DNA from: Magnetococcales bacterium
GTDB lineage: Bacteria; Pseudomonadota; Magnetococcia; Magnetococcales; JADGAQ01
NCBI GenBank assembly: GCA_015231925.1
Contig: JADGAQ010000020.1
Span: 1-35,101, forward strand
DNA length: 35,101 nt
Direction: 5' to 3'
A program made the position numbers and the translations under genes. Below are positions 16,151 to 24,199 of this stretch, in pieces. The notes beneath the pieces are model-generated. The model was not told where the DNA came from. It made no database searches and saw nothing but the letters and a program-made list of their open reading frames with translations. Each line of letters begins with the position of its first letter. Positions within the stretch are counted from its first letter, which is position 1.

Positions 16151-18442
16151 ATGTCGGACAACTCCGCCAAACCCAAGCCCTTTTTTGCCGGCAGCGCCAT
16201 CGACGACCGGCGTTACGTTTATGTGGAACGTGCGGCGGATGAGCGACTCTTTCGCATGCTTTCCGAGGGTTTGCACTGCAATCTGCACGCCGGTCGGCAA
16301 AGCGGCAAGACGAGTTTGATGCGCAAAACGCGCCGCCGTCTAGAGACTCAAGGACATTTCTGCTTGGAAGTCAACCTAAGCCTCTTTTTCACCAGGGGAA
16401 GTTTTTCCGAAAGCCTGCTGCTGGTCGTGGAAAAGATTCTTGAGGATGGCAAAAAGGCCCTTCCGGAGTTATCCCGGCGCTTGCCGGCGCGAAAAATGGA
16501 GAGCCCAGCCTCCTACTGGATTCGCCTGTTGAAACGGTTGGGCAGTCTGCTCAGCGGTGGCAAACGCCTCTATCTACTCCTGGACGAAGTGGACAGCATG
16601 ACGGTCCACAAACAGGGGGAATTGGCCGAACTCTTTTTGCGCATGCGGGAGTTCTTCCAGAGCGACACTCCGGCCTCGCGGGGAGTGGTGCTGCTGTTGG
16701 TTTCGGTACTGACCCCCATGGAAATGTTCATGGACTACAACACGGGAGGAGCCACGGCCGCCTACTGGCAGAACGTTCCCCTGGAGCTTCTTCCCAATAC
16801 CCCCGAGGTACGTTTGCAAATGGCGCAACAGGCCTTTCCGGGGTCTCCCTTTCAGGAAGTGGACGACCTCCTCTTTCGACTGCTGAACTTGACCGGTGGG
16901 CAGCCCTTCCTCACGGCTCAACTGGGAATGGAGTTGCAGAGGGAGGAGGATCCGAGCGGTTACTGGCCGCTTCTGGAAAAAGAGGTCTTGGTGGAACCCA
17001 GACGATTGGTGGGCAATCACCTGCAAGGCATGGACAAGCAGTTGACCGACATGGGTTCACGGATCTTTTCCCTGACGCAACTTTATGTCCGCATTCACAA
17101 GGGGGAGGAGACGGTTTTCGCCCGCGACGGGTTGTCGGCGGCGGGATCATTGGAAAACATCGGACTGGTGCGCCGGAATGCCGATGGCAGCTTGCGGGTA
17201 GCCAATCCCCTCTATCAGGCCCATTTGACGCCGGAATGGGCCGAGGCTGTGGTGAAACAGTATGAACAGAGGGCTTCGGCCAAAGCGGCCCCCCTTCACG
17301 CCCCCAGCCTGCCTCGTCGTATTGCTCTGATCCATGTGGGTGGAACCATGGGCATGGTCACCGATGGCGGGCGTTCCAGCTTCGAAGGAGCCCTCAACCT
17401 GATCGATTCCTTCATTCAGGAGGAGTTGAATCGTCTGGCCCTAGTGGAATCCATCGCTAAATGGTCCCTGGACGGTATCAACGTCACCCCCAAAGAATGG
17501 GTGGAAATTGCCAAATGGATTGATGAGCATCGCAAGGAGTTCGACGGTTTCGTCATCGCCCACGGTACCGATACCCTGGCCTACTCGGCTTCCGCCGTGG
17601 CCTTCATGCTGGGCCGTGGCCTGGATCGCCCGGTGGTCTTTACCGGGGCCCAGACCACCATCGACCAGTTGCATGGCGATACCCGGCAGAACTTCTATCG
17701 TTCGGTTTACGCCGCTGCCAACGACAAGGCCATTCCGGAGGTGCAGATCTGTTTCGGGGATCGGGTCATGCGGGCGGTTCGGGCCGAAAAACGCGACGAC
17801 CGCACCTACGACGGCTTCGACTCCCCCGGTTGGCCCCACCTGGCCCGCATTACGGAAAATTATCTGGTCAACGAATTCGCCATGGACCGAACCAAGGGAC
17901 CGAACACCCCCTATCTCTTTCGACCTTACATTGCCGACCGCCTGCTTCTGATCACCCTGGCTCCGGGAGTGCGCCCCGATCCTTATCGCGAGATTCTGCA
18001 TCTTTCTCATGACCGTGGAGAACCCCTGGACGGCATCCTGATCACTACGCCGGGATTGGGTAACATTCCCAACCGGGATCCCTTCAACTTCCGCAATCTG
18101 ATCGGGGATGCGGTGAGTCTGGGAACCCCGGTGCTTATTGCCAGCCAGGTGCCCATCAATCCCTATACCCAGAACCAGTATGAGATGGCCAGCGTTCCGG
18201 CCCAGTACGGTGCCATTCCGGCAGGCAACCTGACCCTGGCAGCGGCCTTCACCAAGTTTGCCTGGGTGGTGGGGTGCGTCAATCGGGAGTGTCGTCCCCC
18301 GGACAGGATGGAAGAAATCAAACGGCGCATGCGCACCATCTTTGTCGGCGAAGAGGGCGAATACGGCGAACAGTTGGATCGGGCCAATCGCCAATCCTCA
18401 CTCTTTCCAGTCATTCTTGCAGGAGATACCCATGTCCATTGA
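16151..18442 (+). CDS. AAA_35/STAND-like ATPase fused to type I L-asparaginase
   Basis: This 763-residue protein is a fusion. Residues 1-375 form a P-loop ATPase with Walker A AGRQSGKTS (47-55), Walker B LYLLLDEVDS (Asp145-Glu146), GGQPFLTAQLG typical of AAA_35-type domains, and a winged-helix-like end. Residues 390-735 form a complete L-asparaginase of the cytoplasmic type I kind: HVGGTMG with nucleophile Thr399, HGTDT with Thr473-Asp474, and Lys547 in RAEKRDDRTYDGFDSP. All core catalytic residues are present, but the substrate-binding Ser expected in the D-S motif is Gly442. I know of no characterised protein with this architecture. The stop overlaps the next gene by 11 bases. The activity may be ATP- or ligand-gated. 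Confidence 0.85.
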   Translation: MSDNSAKPKPFFAGSAIDDRRYVYVERAADERLFRMLSEGLHCNLHAGRQSGKTSLMRKTRRRLETQGHFCLEVNLSLFFTRGSFSESLLLVVEKILEDGKKALPELSRRLPARKMESPASYWIRLLKRLGSLLSGGKRLYLLLDEVDSMTVHKQGELAELFLRMREFFQSDTPASRGVVLLLVSVLTPMEMFMDYNTGGATAAYWQNVPLELLPNTPEVRLQMAQQAFPGSPFQEVDDLLFRLLNLTGGQPFLTAQLGMELQREEDPSGYWPLLEKEVLVEPRRLVGNHLQGMDKQLTDMGSRIFSLTQLYVRIHKGEETVFARDGLSAAGSLENIGLVRRNADGSLRVANPLYQAHLTPEWAEAVVKQYEQRASAKAAPLHAPSLPRRIALIHVGGTMGMVTDGGRSSFEGALNLIDSFIQEELNRLALVESIAKWSLDGINVTPKEWVEIAKWIDEHRKEFDGFVIAHGTDTLAYSASAVAFMLGRGLDRPVVFTGAQTTIDQLHGDTRQNFYRSVYAAANDKAIPEVQICFGDRVMRAVRAEKRDDRTYDGFDSPGWPHLARITENYLVNEFAMDRTKGPNTPYLFRPYIADRLLLITLAPGVRPDPYREILHLSHDRGEPLDGILITTPGLGNIPNRDPFNFRNLIGDAVSLGTPVLIASQVPINPYTQNQYEMASVPAQYGAIPAGNLTLAAAFTKFAWVVGCVNRECRPPDRMEEIKRRMRTIFVGEEGEYGEQLDRANRQSSLFPVILAGDTHVH

Positions 18443-20210
18443 ACCAGTGGCCTTGACGGATTTGGAAAAAGACGACCGCATCGACGAAGTCATGCGCTTT
18501 TTTTCCCAAACCCTGAAGCAGGAGAGCGCCTTCGCCAAGTTGAAGAGTGAGCAACAAGAGGCCGTCAGTGCCATTCTGCAATCCCTGACCAAGATGCGTT
18601 TCGAAAATATCGCCTCTTTCCAGCAGGTAGCCTCCAGTCAGCTCAAAACGATCGCTCCTGAACTGGATCGCTACGTTCCTATTGCCATTGATAACGCCAG
18701 AGGAATGTTGAGCGAAAAGCAGGGGGTGCTGGTTATCTACACCGGGGGGACTATCGGGAGCGCCCCCAAGGATCCGGATGATCCCGAAAGTCCCCAGGTG
18801 GTCAAGCCCTGGAAAGATCTGAAAAATGCCGGTCCCATGCTGGGAGCCTTGGGCTACCCCGTGGACGCGGTGGCCTTCGTCGATCCCCTGGATTCCTGTA
18901 ATGTCGGTCCTCCGCACTGGCTCGCCATTCTGCGCATCATTCAGGCCAATTACAGCAAATACTCCGGTTTCGTGGTGTTGCATGGCACCGACTCCATGGT
19001 CTATACCGCCTCGGCCCTCTCCTTCATGATGCTGGATTTGGGTAAGCCCGTGGTGATCACCGGATCCCAAATTGCGGGCATCGTCAATCCACGCAACGAT
19101 GCCCACCAGAACATGATCACTGCCATCATGTTGGCCAATCCTGAAGCCAACAATCTGGAAATGATTCCGGAAGTAATCATCTCGTTTGGGAATATTATTA
19201 TCCGGGGGTGTCGGTCAAAAAAGATGAATGTTATTGAGTATCAAGGTTTCGACTCCCCGAACTACCCTCGCCTTGGCAAGGCGGGGGACCACATCATGAT
19301 TGAGCGCAAACACCTGCGCAAAGCCCCAGAATTAGATGTGGAGTTTATGGAAGATATGGATACCAACGTTATTATCGTGGAAGTCTTTCCCGGGATGCAG
19401 CACTCTCCAGTATTGGCAAATATTCTCAAAGATTCAAATTTGCGCGGGGTGGTTTTGAAAGCTTATGGTGCAGGAAATATTCCCACAGATCCACCTTTTC
19501 TCAATCTTTTTCGTGACTTTATTGACCGCGGAGGTGTGGTGGTCTGCACCACCAGTTGCCCGGCGGGGGAGGTGGTCATGGGACTCTATGAAACCAGCCA
19601 GGTACTGGTGGATAGGGGCATCATCGGTGGCTTCGACATTACGCCAGAGGCAGCTCTGTGCAAGCTCATGGTCCTACTGGGAAAATACGGCAACGATATT
19701 AACTCCGTAAAGAAGTTTATGCAGCAATCCATGGCTGGGGAACAGCGTTTAAGCCTTGAAACCTCAGATTTGCCAGGCAAAAAGACGTTGACCCAGGGCG
19801 CAAGTCCGATTGAGATTTCAGGAAATCTCAACAGTGTTGCTGATCCGGAGCGTATTGACCGGGTCATGCTGCGCTTCAAAAATGCGCGACTGTTTAGCGG
19901 AAGTACCGACCCTGACCACCGGGTTACCATTAAACTCTTCAATGATGGTGAAACCAGGGAGCATGGGGAGAATTTTCTGGGGGCCTTTCCTCGCAGGCAG
20001 GTTCCAGCAGGGGCCTTGGTTCAGGACGAAAGCACAGGAGAAAGCTTGGCAATCGATCTGACCCTAAAGAAACACCTCTTTTTAGCCAAGCAGAGTTCCG
20101 CCAGGGATAGGGCCAAACAGAAGGTGCGCATCGGTATTGCCCTGGAGGGGGATGCGGGCGCCTCCTTTGCCTGGGAAGATGCCGAACTCAACATCTACAC
20201 CATGGAATAG
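18432..20210 (+). CDS. type I L-asparaginase with extra N- and C-terminal domains
   Basis: This 592-residue protein is much longer than ordinary asparaginases (about 330). Residues 1-95 are helical with no recognised motif. Residues 96-440 are a type I asparaginase: YTGGTIGS with Thr107, VLHGTDSMVYTASALSFM with Thr186-Asp187, Lys264 in RGCRSKKMN, plus the binding motif LDSCNV with its Ser intact. The rest (about 440-592) is predicted from sequence to be beta-rich and is not recognised. The start is fixed by AGGAG six bases before ATG 18432, inside the preceding gene. It should hydrolyse Asn to Asp and ammonia; Gln or another amide cannot be excluded. Part of the gene (about 19150-20050) is visibly AT-richer than the rest. 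Confidence 0.87.
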   Translation: MSIEPVALTDLEKDDRIDEVMRFFSQTLKQESAFAKLKSEQQEAVSAILQSLTKMRFENIASFQQVASSQLKTIAPELDRYVPIAIDNARGMLSEKQGVLVIYTGGTIGSAPKDPDDPESPQVVKPWKDLKNAGPMLGALGYPVDAVAFVDPLDSCNVGPPHWLAILRIIQANYSKYSGFVVLHGTDSMVYTASALSFMMLDLGKPVVITGSQIAGIVNPRNDAHQNMITAIMLANPEANNLEMIPEVIISFGNIIIRGCRSKKMNVIEYQGFDSPNYPRLGKAGDHIMIERKHLRKAPELDVEFMEDMDTNVIIVEVFPGMQHSPVLANILKDSNLRGVVLKAYGAGNIPTDPPFLNLFRDFIDRGGVVVCTTSCPAGEVVMGLYETSQVLVDRGIIGGFDITPEAALCKLMVLLGKYGNDINSVKKFMQQSMAGEQRLSLETSDLPGKKTLTQGASPIEISGNLNSVADPERIDRVMLRFKNARLFSGSTDPDHRVTIKLFNDGETREHGENFLGAFPRRQVPAGALVQDESTGESLAIDLTLKKHLFLAKQSSARDRAKQKVRIGIALEGDAGASFAWEDAELNIYTME

Positions 20211-20213
20211 CGC

Positions 20214-21572
20214 GTGGGCGCCCTTTCGCTTCAGGATGTGGAGGAGATCCCGCAGCGGGTGCAGCGCACGCTGACCTTTCTTCGGGAAAACCGGGTCTGG
20301 CATGTGGTCAGCCGCAACTCTCCCGCCACCAGTTGTCAGGATGCCGCCAATCGCCGCTTCCGTTTGGGAAAGGTAGGTATCCCGCTTTACGATGAGATGA
20401 AGTCCCTGCATTTGGAGGGCTGCTTTCCGGGAGGGGAGCGCCACTTTGTGCTGCTCCACTGTCGCGCCCATGCCCGTTTCGATCTGCAGGCGGCAGAGAG
20501 GATGCTGGGGGTGGAACGCCCCCTGCAACGCCTCACCGCCGAGGAACTGTCGGGGCGCTTCTCGGCGCGTTACGGAACGGTCAACCCCTTCTCCGAGGCC
20601 GCCGGGACCATTCAACTCTTTGACGAGGATCTCCTCTCCCGGTACTCCCCGCCCCATTCGGTGATGACCAACGCCGGTGATCTCACCTGGGCCGTGGAGT
20701 TCCGTCCGGTGGAGGTCATTGCCGCCCTGAAAAACCATGCCTTGCGAGTGGAGGTGGCCCGCATCACCACCTCCTCGGCGCGTAGCCACTCCTTGCCGGT
20801 ATTCGGCATCATTACCGGCAACGGCCCGGAAAGCGGCATGTCTTTGTGGAAACTGACCAACCGTTATGTTCATGCCCAATTGACGGGTGAAGGGCGCATG
20901 CACGGGGATCTGACCTATCCTCGGGTACATATCCACTCCATTCCCGAAATGGGCCTTTCCATGGAGTTGATCGAGCGGGAGGAGGAGGTTTGGGCGGTGA
21001 TTCGCCAAACGGTGGAAAGATTTATCGCCGAAGGGGTGACCCATATCGCCATCGCCTGCAATACCACGCAATACTTTGCCCATAAGATCCGCGAACTCTG
21101 CGAACCCCAAGGCGTCACCTTCGTCGCCCTGGCGGAGGTCATGGGCGAATACCTGCGCAGCAATAACCTGACCGAGGACGTTACCATCCTGGGTATTCCG
21201 GTGGTGGCAGAACTCGGTCCGCGCAGCGCCTTTTCCCCCCTGAAGGAGCTGGGTCTCCAGCCGGTGCGAGAAGTGGCCAAGGCCCATCTGGAAGAACTGG
21301 GCTACATGGTCAAACGGTTGGAAGCCGATTTGCAAGACACCAAAGCCCTCAACAAGCTCATCCACATCGTGCGGGCAGGGGTTCCCACCCGGCGCGTCAT
21401 GATGGCCCTTACCGAAATATCCGTGCTATTGGAGCGTTTCCCCCGCCTGCGGCAGCGCATCGCCGACAAAGAGATCATCGATACCCTGGATACCTACGCC
21501 AAGGCGCTGGCCCGCATCTACCTGAACGCCCTCCCGACCGAGACCTTCGACGACCTCTCCCAGTGGGATTGA
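20214..21572 (+). CDS. YbaK-like tRNA-editing domain fused to Asp/Glu racemase-like domain
   Basis: This 452-residue fusion has an N-terminal half (about 20-150) with the layout of the YbaK/ProX aminoacyl-tRNA deacylase fold: SRNSPATSCQDAANRRF, a conserved-looking Lys63 in DEMKSLHLEG, RFDLQAAERMLGV, and RYGTVNPF. The C-terminal half (about 200-430) resembles the aspartate/glutamate racemase family: GIITGNGPESGMSLWKLTN, IACNTTQYF with Cys282, and LGIPVVAELG. The second catalytic Cys expected before TE is Leu399 in ALTEISVLL, so ordinary two-base racemisation is doubtful. The start is GTG, three bases after the asparaginase stop. It closes the operon and suggests action on Asp/Asn or Asp-tRNA. 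Confidence 0.75.
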   Translation: MGALSLQDVEEIPQRVQRTLTFLRENRVWHVVSRNSPATSCQDAANRRFRLGKVGIPLYDEMKSLHLEGCFPGGERHFVLLHCRAHARFDLQAAERMLGVERPLQRLTAEELSGRFSARYGTVNPFSEAAGTIQLFDEDLLSRYSPPHSVMTNAGDLTWAVEFRPVEVIAALKNHALRVEVARITTSSARSHSLPVFGIITGNGPESGMSLWKLTNRYVHAQLTGEGRMHGDLTYPRVHIHSIPEMGLSMELIEREEEVWAVIRQTVERFIAEGVTHIAIACNTTQYFAHKIRELCEPQGVTFVALAEVMGEYLRSNNLTEDVTILGIPVVAELGPRSAFSPLKELGLQPVREVAKAHLEELGYMVKRLEADLQDTKALNKLIHIVRAGVPTRRVMMALTEISVLLERFPRLRQRIADKEIIDTLDTYAKALARIYLNALPTETFDDLSQWD

Positions 21573-21730
21573 GTTTCTTTGCCCCGATTGTGAGATGTGA
21601 TACTCACTGAAAAATTTAGTCCTAAATTATTACGTTAAATCCGAGTAACAACCTGTTCCGACCAAATTTCCCGAAATCGTGTTTGTTAATTTCGGAGTAT
21701 TACTATTAGAATTGAAGATCGCCTTTACGC

Positions 21731-21760
21731 TTGCTGTCAATATTAATAATTTAATATATT
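21731..21760 (+). promoter_or_regulatory. possible promoter of the small ORF
   Basis: TTGCTG (21731-21736) and TATATT (21755-21760) are 18 bases apart in AT-rich DNA, about 70 bases before the small ORF. The 257 bases between the racemase gene and this ORF otherwise show no gene. Confidence 0.35.
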
Positions 21761-21829
21761 TTGGGTAACGCTTTTCAAAATGGTAAAAAGGAACCATCGA
21801 GTTCACCTCAAGGCGGCGGAGGAAGGGCG

Positions 21830-21979
21830 ATGGGCAACGGATGGCATGCTGGTTTATTGAAGGCTTTGAAATTTTGGCGGTTATTTGTTATGGCGAAAGA
21901 CGTTATCGAGGAAGTATGGCCGTTTGTTGAACGGGTGTTGACTGTCTTTAAGGATTTATTGGCTCTGTTGCAATGGTAA
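21830..21979 (+). CDS. small hypothetical protein, 49 residues
   Basis: A short frame begins at ATG 21830 behind a very strong ribosome-binding site, GGAGGAAGG. The peptide (MGNGWHAGLLKALKFW, then a region with EEVWPFVERVL) alternates hydrophobic, basic and acidic residues as an amphipathic helix would, and ends LLALLQW. No family is recognised. It is followed seven bases later by a perfect 14-bp hairpin, which fits a self-contained transcript. It might be a membrane-active peptide, a small regulator, or an accessory of the preceding operon. It could also be chance, but the combination of RBS, promoter-like boxes and terminator argues for a gene. Confidence 0.5.
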   Translation: MGNGWHAGLLKALKFWRLFVMAKDVIEEVWPFVERVLTVFKDLLALLQW

Positions 21980-21986
21980 CCTCTTT

Positions 21987-22018
21987 GGGGTTCCGGTCCC
22001 TCCTGGGACCGGAACCCC
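21987..22018. terminator. perfect 14-bp hairpin terminator
   Basis: GGGGTTCCGGTCCC and its exact complement GGGACCGGAACCCC flank a TCCT loop. It lies between the small ORF (plus) and the stop of the glycosyltransferase gene (minus). The stem is strong, but only a weak T-rich tail (GAGAATTTCTT) follows, so it may terminate in both directions. Confidence 0.65.
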
Positions 22019-22047
22019 TGAGAATTTCTTCCACATCGGGGTACCGC

Positions 22048-23469
22048 TCACTGCCTTGGCCGGCCCAGGATAGGCCCTCCGAGAACCTCCTCCAGGCTGT
22101 CCACCACCTCCACATAGTGTTCCCAGCCGCTCAACCCACTATAAGTGAACTCGAATTTGCGGCCTTTCCAGAGAATCAGGCGGTAGTTCTGGGCGTGCAG
22201 TTTGGCCAAGGCCTCCCGATTCAGGATGGGTTGGGCGATGATGAATTGCCCATCCTTCTGCCGGAAACCTCCGGTCGCCTCATCCCGCTGCCATTTGGGA
22301 TTGTTGGCGGGTATCCAGGCGTCGCCGAAAAACAGCACCGTGGGTCGATCGACCCGCAGATTGTCCGCCAGTTCACGGGTGGAGAGGTAGAACAACCGCT
22401 CCCGCACGTCCCTCGGGGTATAGCCGCTGCCCAGGCCCAGGGCGATGCGACGAGCCCCGCTTTCCCCGCCCAGGGTCTCCACATGTACCACATGGTAGGA
22501 GAGCAGCACCGCCGCCACCAGCATCAGTTCCTTACGGGATAGCAGCCGGTCCAACAACAGGATCACCGACGGCAGCACCGGCAGCAGGTATTCGGGCTCC
22601 AGCGGCATCTTGGCGTAAAGCAGAAAGCCGACCAGCAGGGTTACCGCGTGATAGCCGTAAAAGGGCTTCAACCCTGCCGGAATGCCTCGCAAGGCGCACT
22701 CGCCCCAGCGCCAGGCCAGAAGGGGCCAGACCAGCAGACTGCCCAGAACCCCCAGAAAGGTGAGGAAATTGTAGCCCCCCATGAGAAGCACCAGCCGGGG
22801 CGGAAACGCCATGGGTTCCACGCTGGTGGGGATGCCGTAAGTGAGCAGCGAGGGGGAAAAGGCCAGGGCCCCGACCCCCAAGGCGGTCAGGTAGATGGCC
22901 CCGATCTGTTTGATACGGCCCCCGGCCCGCCAGTGGGCATACATTCCCGCCAGAACGAACAGCCCCGAAGAGGGGCGAAAGCCGCAGGCCAGGCCGACCA
23001 ACACCCCGTAAACGCCCCAACGCCCCTGCATCAGATAGATATAGCCCCAGAGCAACAAAGCCAGGGCCGGCAGGTAGTCCATGGTGGAGGAGCCGTTTTT
23101 CAGAATCAGCGGATGAAAGGCCAGCAACACCACGGTCCACAACGGATGTTGCAACGCCTCCTGCTCCGCGAGCTTCACGAAACCCAACAGCAGAAAGAGT
23201 CCGCCCGCCCAGCCGATGAGATTGGAGAGATACCACTGCCCGAAATGGATCAGCGGGGCCGCCAGGATCTCCAGCAGGGGAAAGCCCGTGGTGCGGGAGG
23301 AGACGTAATGGCCGGTCTCCCAGATTTTGCGGGCCGCTTCCGCCACCCGCCAGGCGTCGTCATCCCCGCCGTAGCCCAGGGTCAAAAAGGGCAGGACGGC
23401 CAGGGTCCACAGCAACGGCAGCAGACGCCGCGTCAGGGGCGAGAGAGTTTGCAAGGCGGCAGGATTCAC
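22048..23469 (-). CDS. GT-C type membrane glycosyltransferase
   Basis: This 473-residue polytopic membrane protein has roughly ten hydrophobic helices and a soluble C-terminal part of about 110 residues. After the first helix comes GYGGDDDAWRVAEAARKI, an acidic motif in the position of the catalytic/metal Asp of GT-C enzymes that use polyprenyl-phosphate sugars (ArnT, PMT and arabinosyltransferase types). GTG 23469 is chosen as start because it overlaps the stop of the upstream gene as GTGA; an ATG at 23538 would overlap it by more than 70 bases. It ends a gene set for polyprenyl-phosphate arabinose, so transfer of arabinose (or a related pentose) to an envelope acceptor is inferred. Confidence 0.8.
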   Translation of the reverse strand: MNPAALQTLSPLTRRLLPLLWTLAVLPFLTLGYGGDDDAWRVAEAARKIWETGHYVSSRTTGFPLLEILAAPLIHFGQWYLSNLIGWAGGLFLLLGFVKLAEQEALQHPLWTVVLLAFHPLILKNGSSTMDYLPALALLLWGYIYLMQGRWGVYGVLVGLACGFRPSSGLFVLAGMYAHWRAGGRIKQIGAIYLTALGVGALAFSPSLLTYGIPTSVEPMAFPPRLVLLMGGYNFLTFLGVLGSLLVWPLLAWRWGECALRGIPAGLKPFYGYHAVTLLVGFLLYAKMPLEPEYLLPVLPSVILLLDRLLSRKELMLVAAVLLSYHVVHVETLGGESGARRIALGLGSGYTPRDVRERLFYLSTRELADNLRVDRPTVLFFGDAWIPANNPKWQRDEATGGFRQKDGQFIIAQPILNREALAKLHAQNYRLILWKGRKFEFTYSGLSGWEHYVEVVDSLEEVLGGPILGRPRQ

Positions 23470-24197
23470 AGGTTGAGTTTCCGAAAGACGGACTCCGGAA
23501 TGGAGCGGATGATCAGCATGATATATCGCCAGAACCACTTCGTATAGAGAACGTGCCGTCCCTTCTCCTGGGCGAGGACGATATCACGGGCCACCTCTTG
23601 CGGCGTGGCGGTCAACAGAGGGGGCAGCGCCATGCCCTCGGTCATGCGGGTGCGAATGAAACCGGGCAATACGGTGAGAACCCCGACCCCGGAGGCGCTC
23701 AAGCGGTTGCGCAGGGCCGACAGATAGCAGGAGAGAGCGGCCTTGGCGCTGCCGTAGTGGCCGATTTTCTGGCGACCCCGATCCCCCGCCACCGAGCTGA
23801 TACCCACGATGAAGCCGCTGCGGCGTTTTTCGAAAGCGGCGGCTACGATATCGAGAATGGAGACGCAGCCCACGAAGTTGCTTTCCAGAATGGCCGCCGC
23901 TTCGTTCCAGTCGGTGCGGGCCTTGAATTCATCGCCCAGATAGCCGACGCAGAGAATGACCCCCAGCGGCGGGGGATCCAGGGCGGCGAAAAAGGTCGCG
24001 TGGCTGGCCGTATCGCGCACCTCGAAGGGGTGTACCTGCACCGCGACACCGTGGCGCAGGCGCAGATCGGCGGCTTCGTCCTCAAGGGCTTCGGGGTGAC
24101 GGGCGGCCAAGTGCAGGGCGAAGCCGCGTGCGGCGTACTCATCGGCCAGGGGGCGGGCCACATCGGAGGTGGCGCCGAGAATCAGCAGGGATCCCAT
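23466..24197 (-). CDS. dprE2: SDR oxidoreductase, probable decaprenylphosphoryl-2-keto-ribose reductase (DprE2-like)
   Basis: This 243-residue short-chain dehydrogenase has LILGATSDVARPLADEYAARG as its cofactor-binding loop, GISSVAG as the catalytic Ser region, YGSAKAAL as the YxxxK active site, and LPGFIRTRMTEGM after it. The context, beside a DprE1-like oxidase and a DPPR synthase-like prenyltransferase, identifies it as DprE2. DprE2 reduces the keto intermediate to complete epimerisation of decaprenylphosphoryl ribose to arabinose, using NADH or NADPH. ATG 24197 has GGAG eight bases upstream; TTG 24203, which overlaps the DprE1 stop, is an alternative. A C-terminal hydrophobic tail (about 215-243, WFWRYIMLIIR) is consistent with membrane association. 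Confidence 0.88.
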   Translation of the reverse strand: MGSLLILGATSDVARPLADEYAARGFALHLAARHPEALEDEAADLRLRHGVAVQVHPFEVRDTASHATFFAALDPPPLGVILCVGYLGDEFKARTDWNEAAAILESNFVGCVSILDIVAAAFEKRRSGFIVGISSVAGDRGRQKIGHYGSAKAALSCYLSALRNRLSASGVGVLTVLPGFIRTRMTEGMALPPLLTATPQEVARDIVLAQEKGRHVLYTKWFWRYIMLIIRSIPESVFRKLNL

Positions 24198-24199
24198 GG

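Noticed and set aside
21588-21606. GTGAG/CTCAC inverted repeat after the racemase gene as terminator
   Set aside because: The stem is only five base pairs with an eight-base loop and no T-run, too weak to call.
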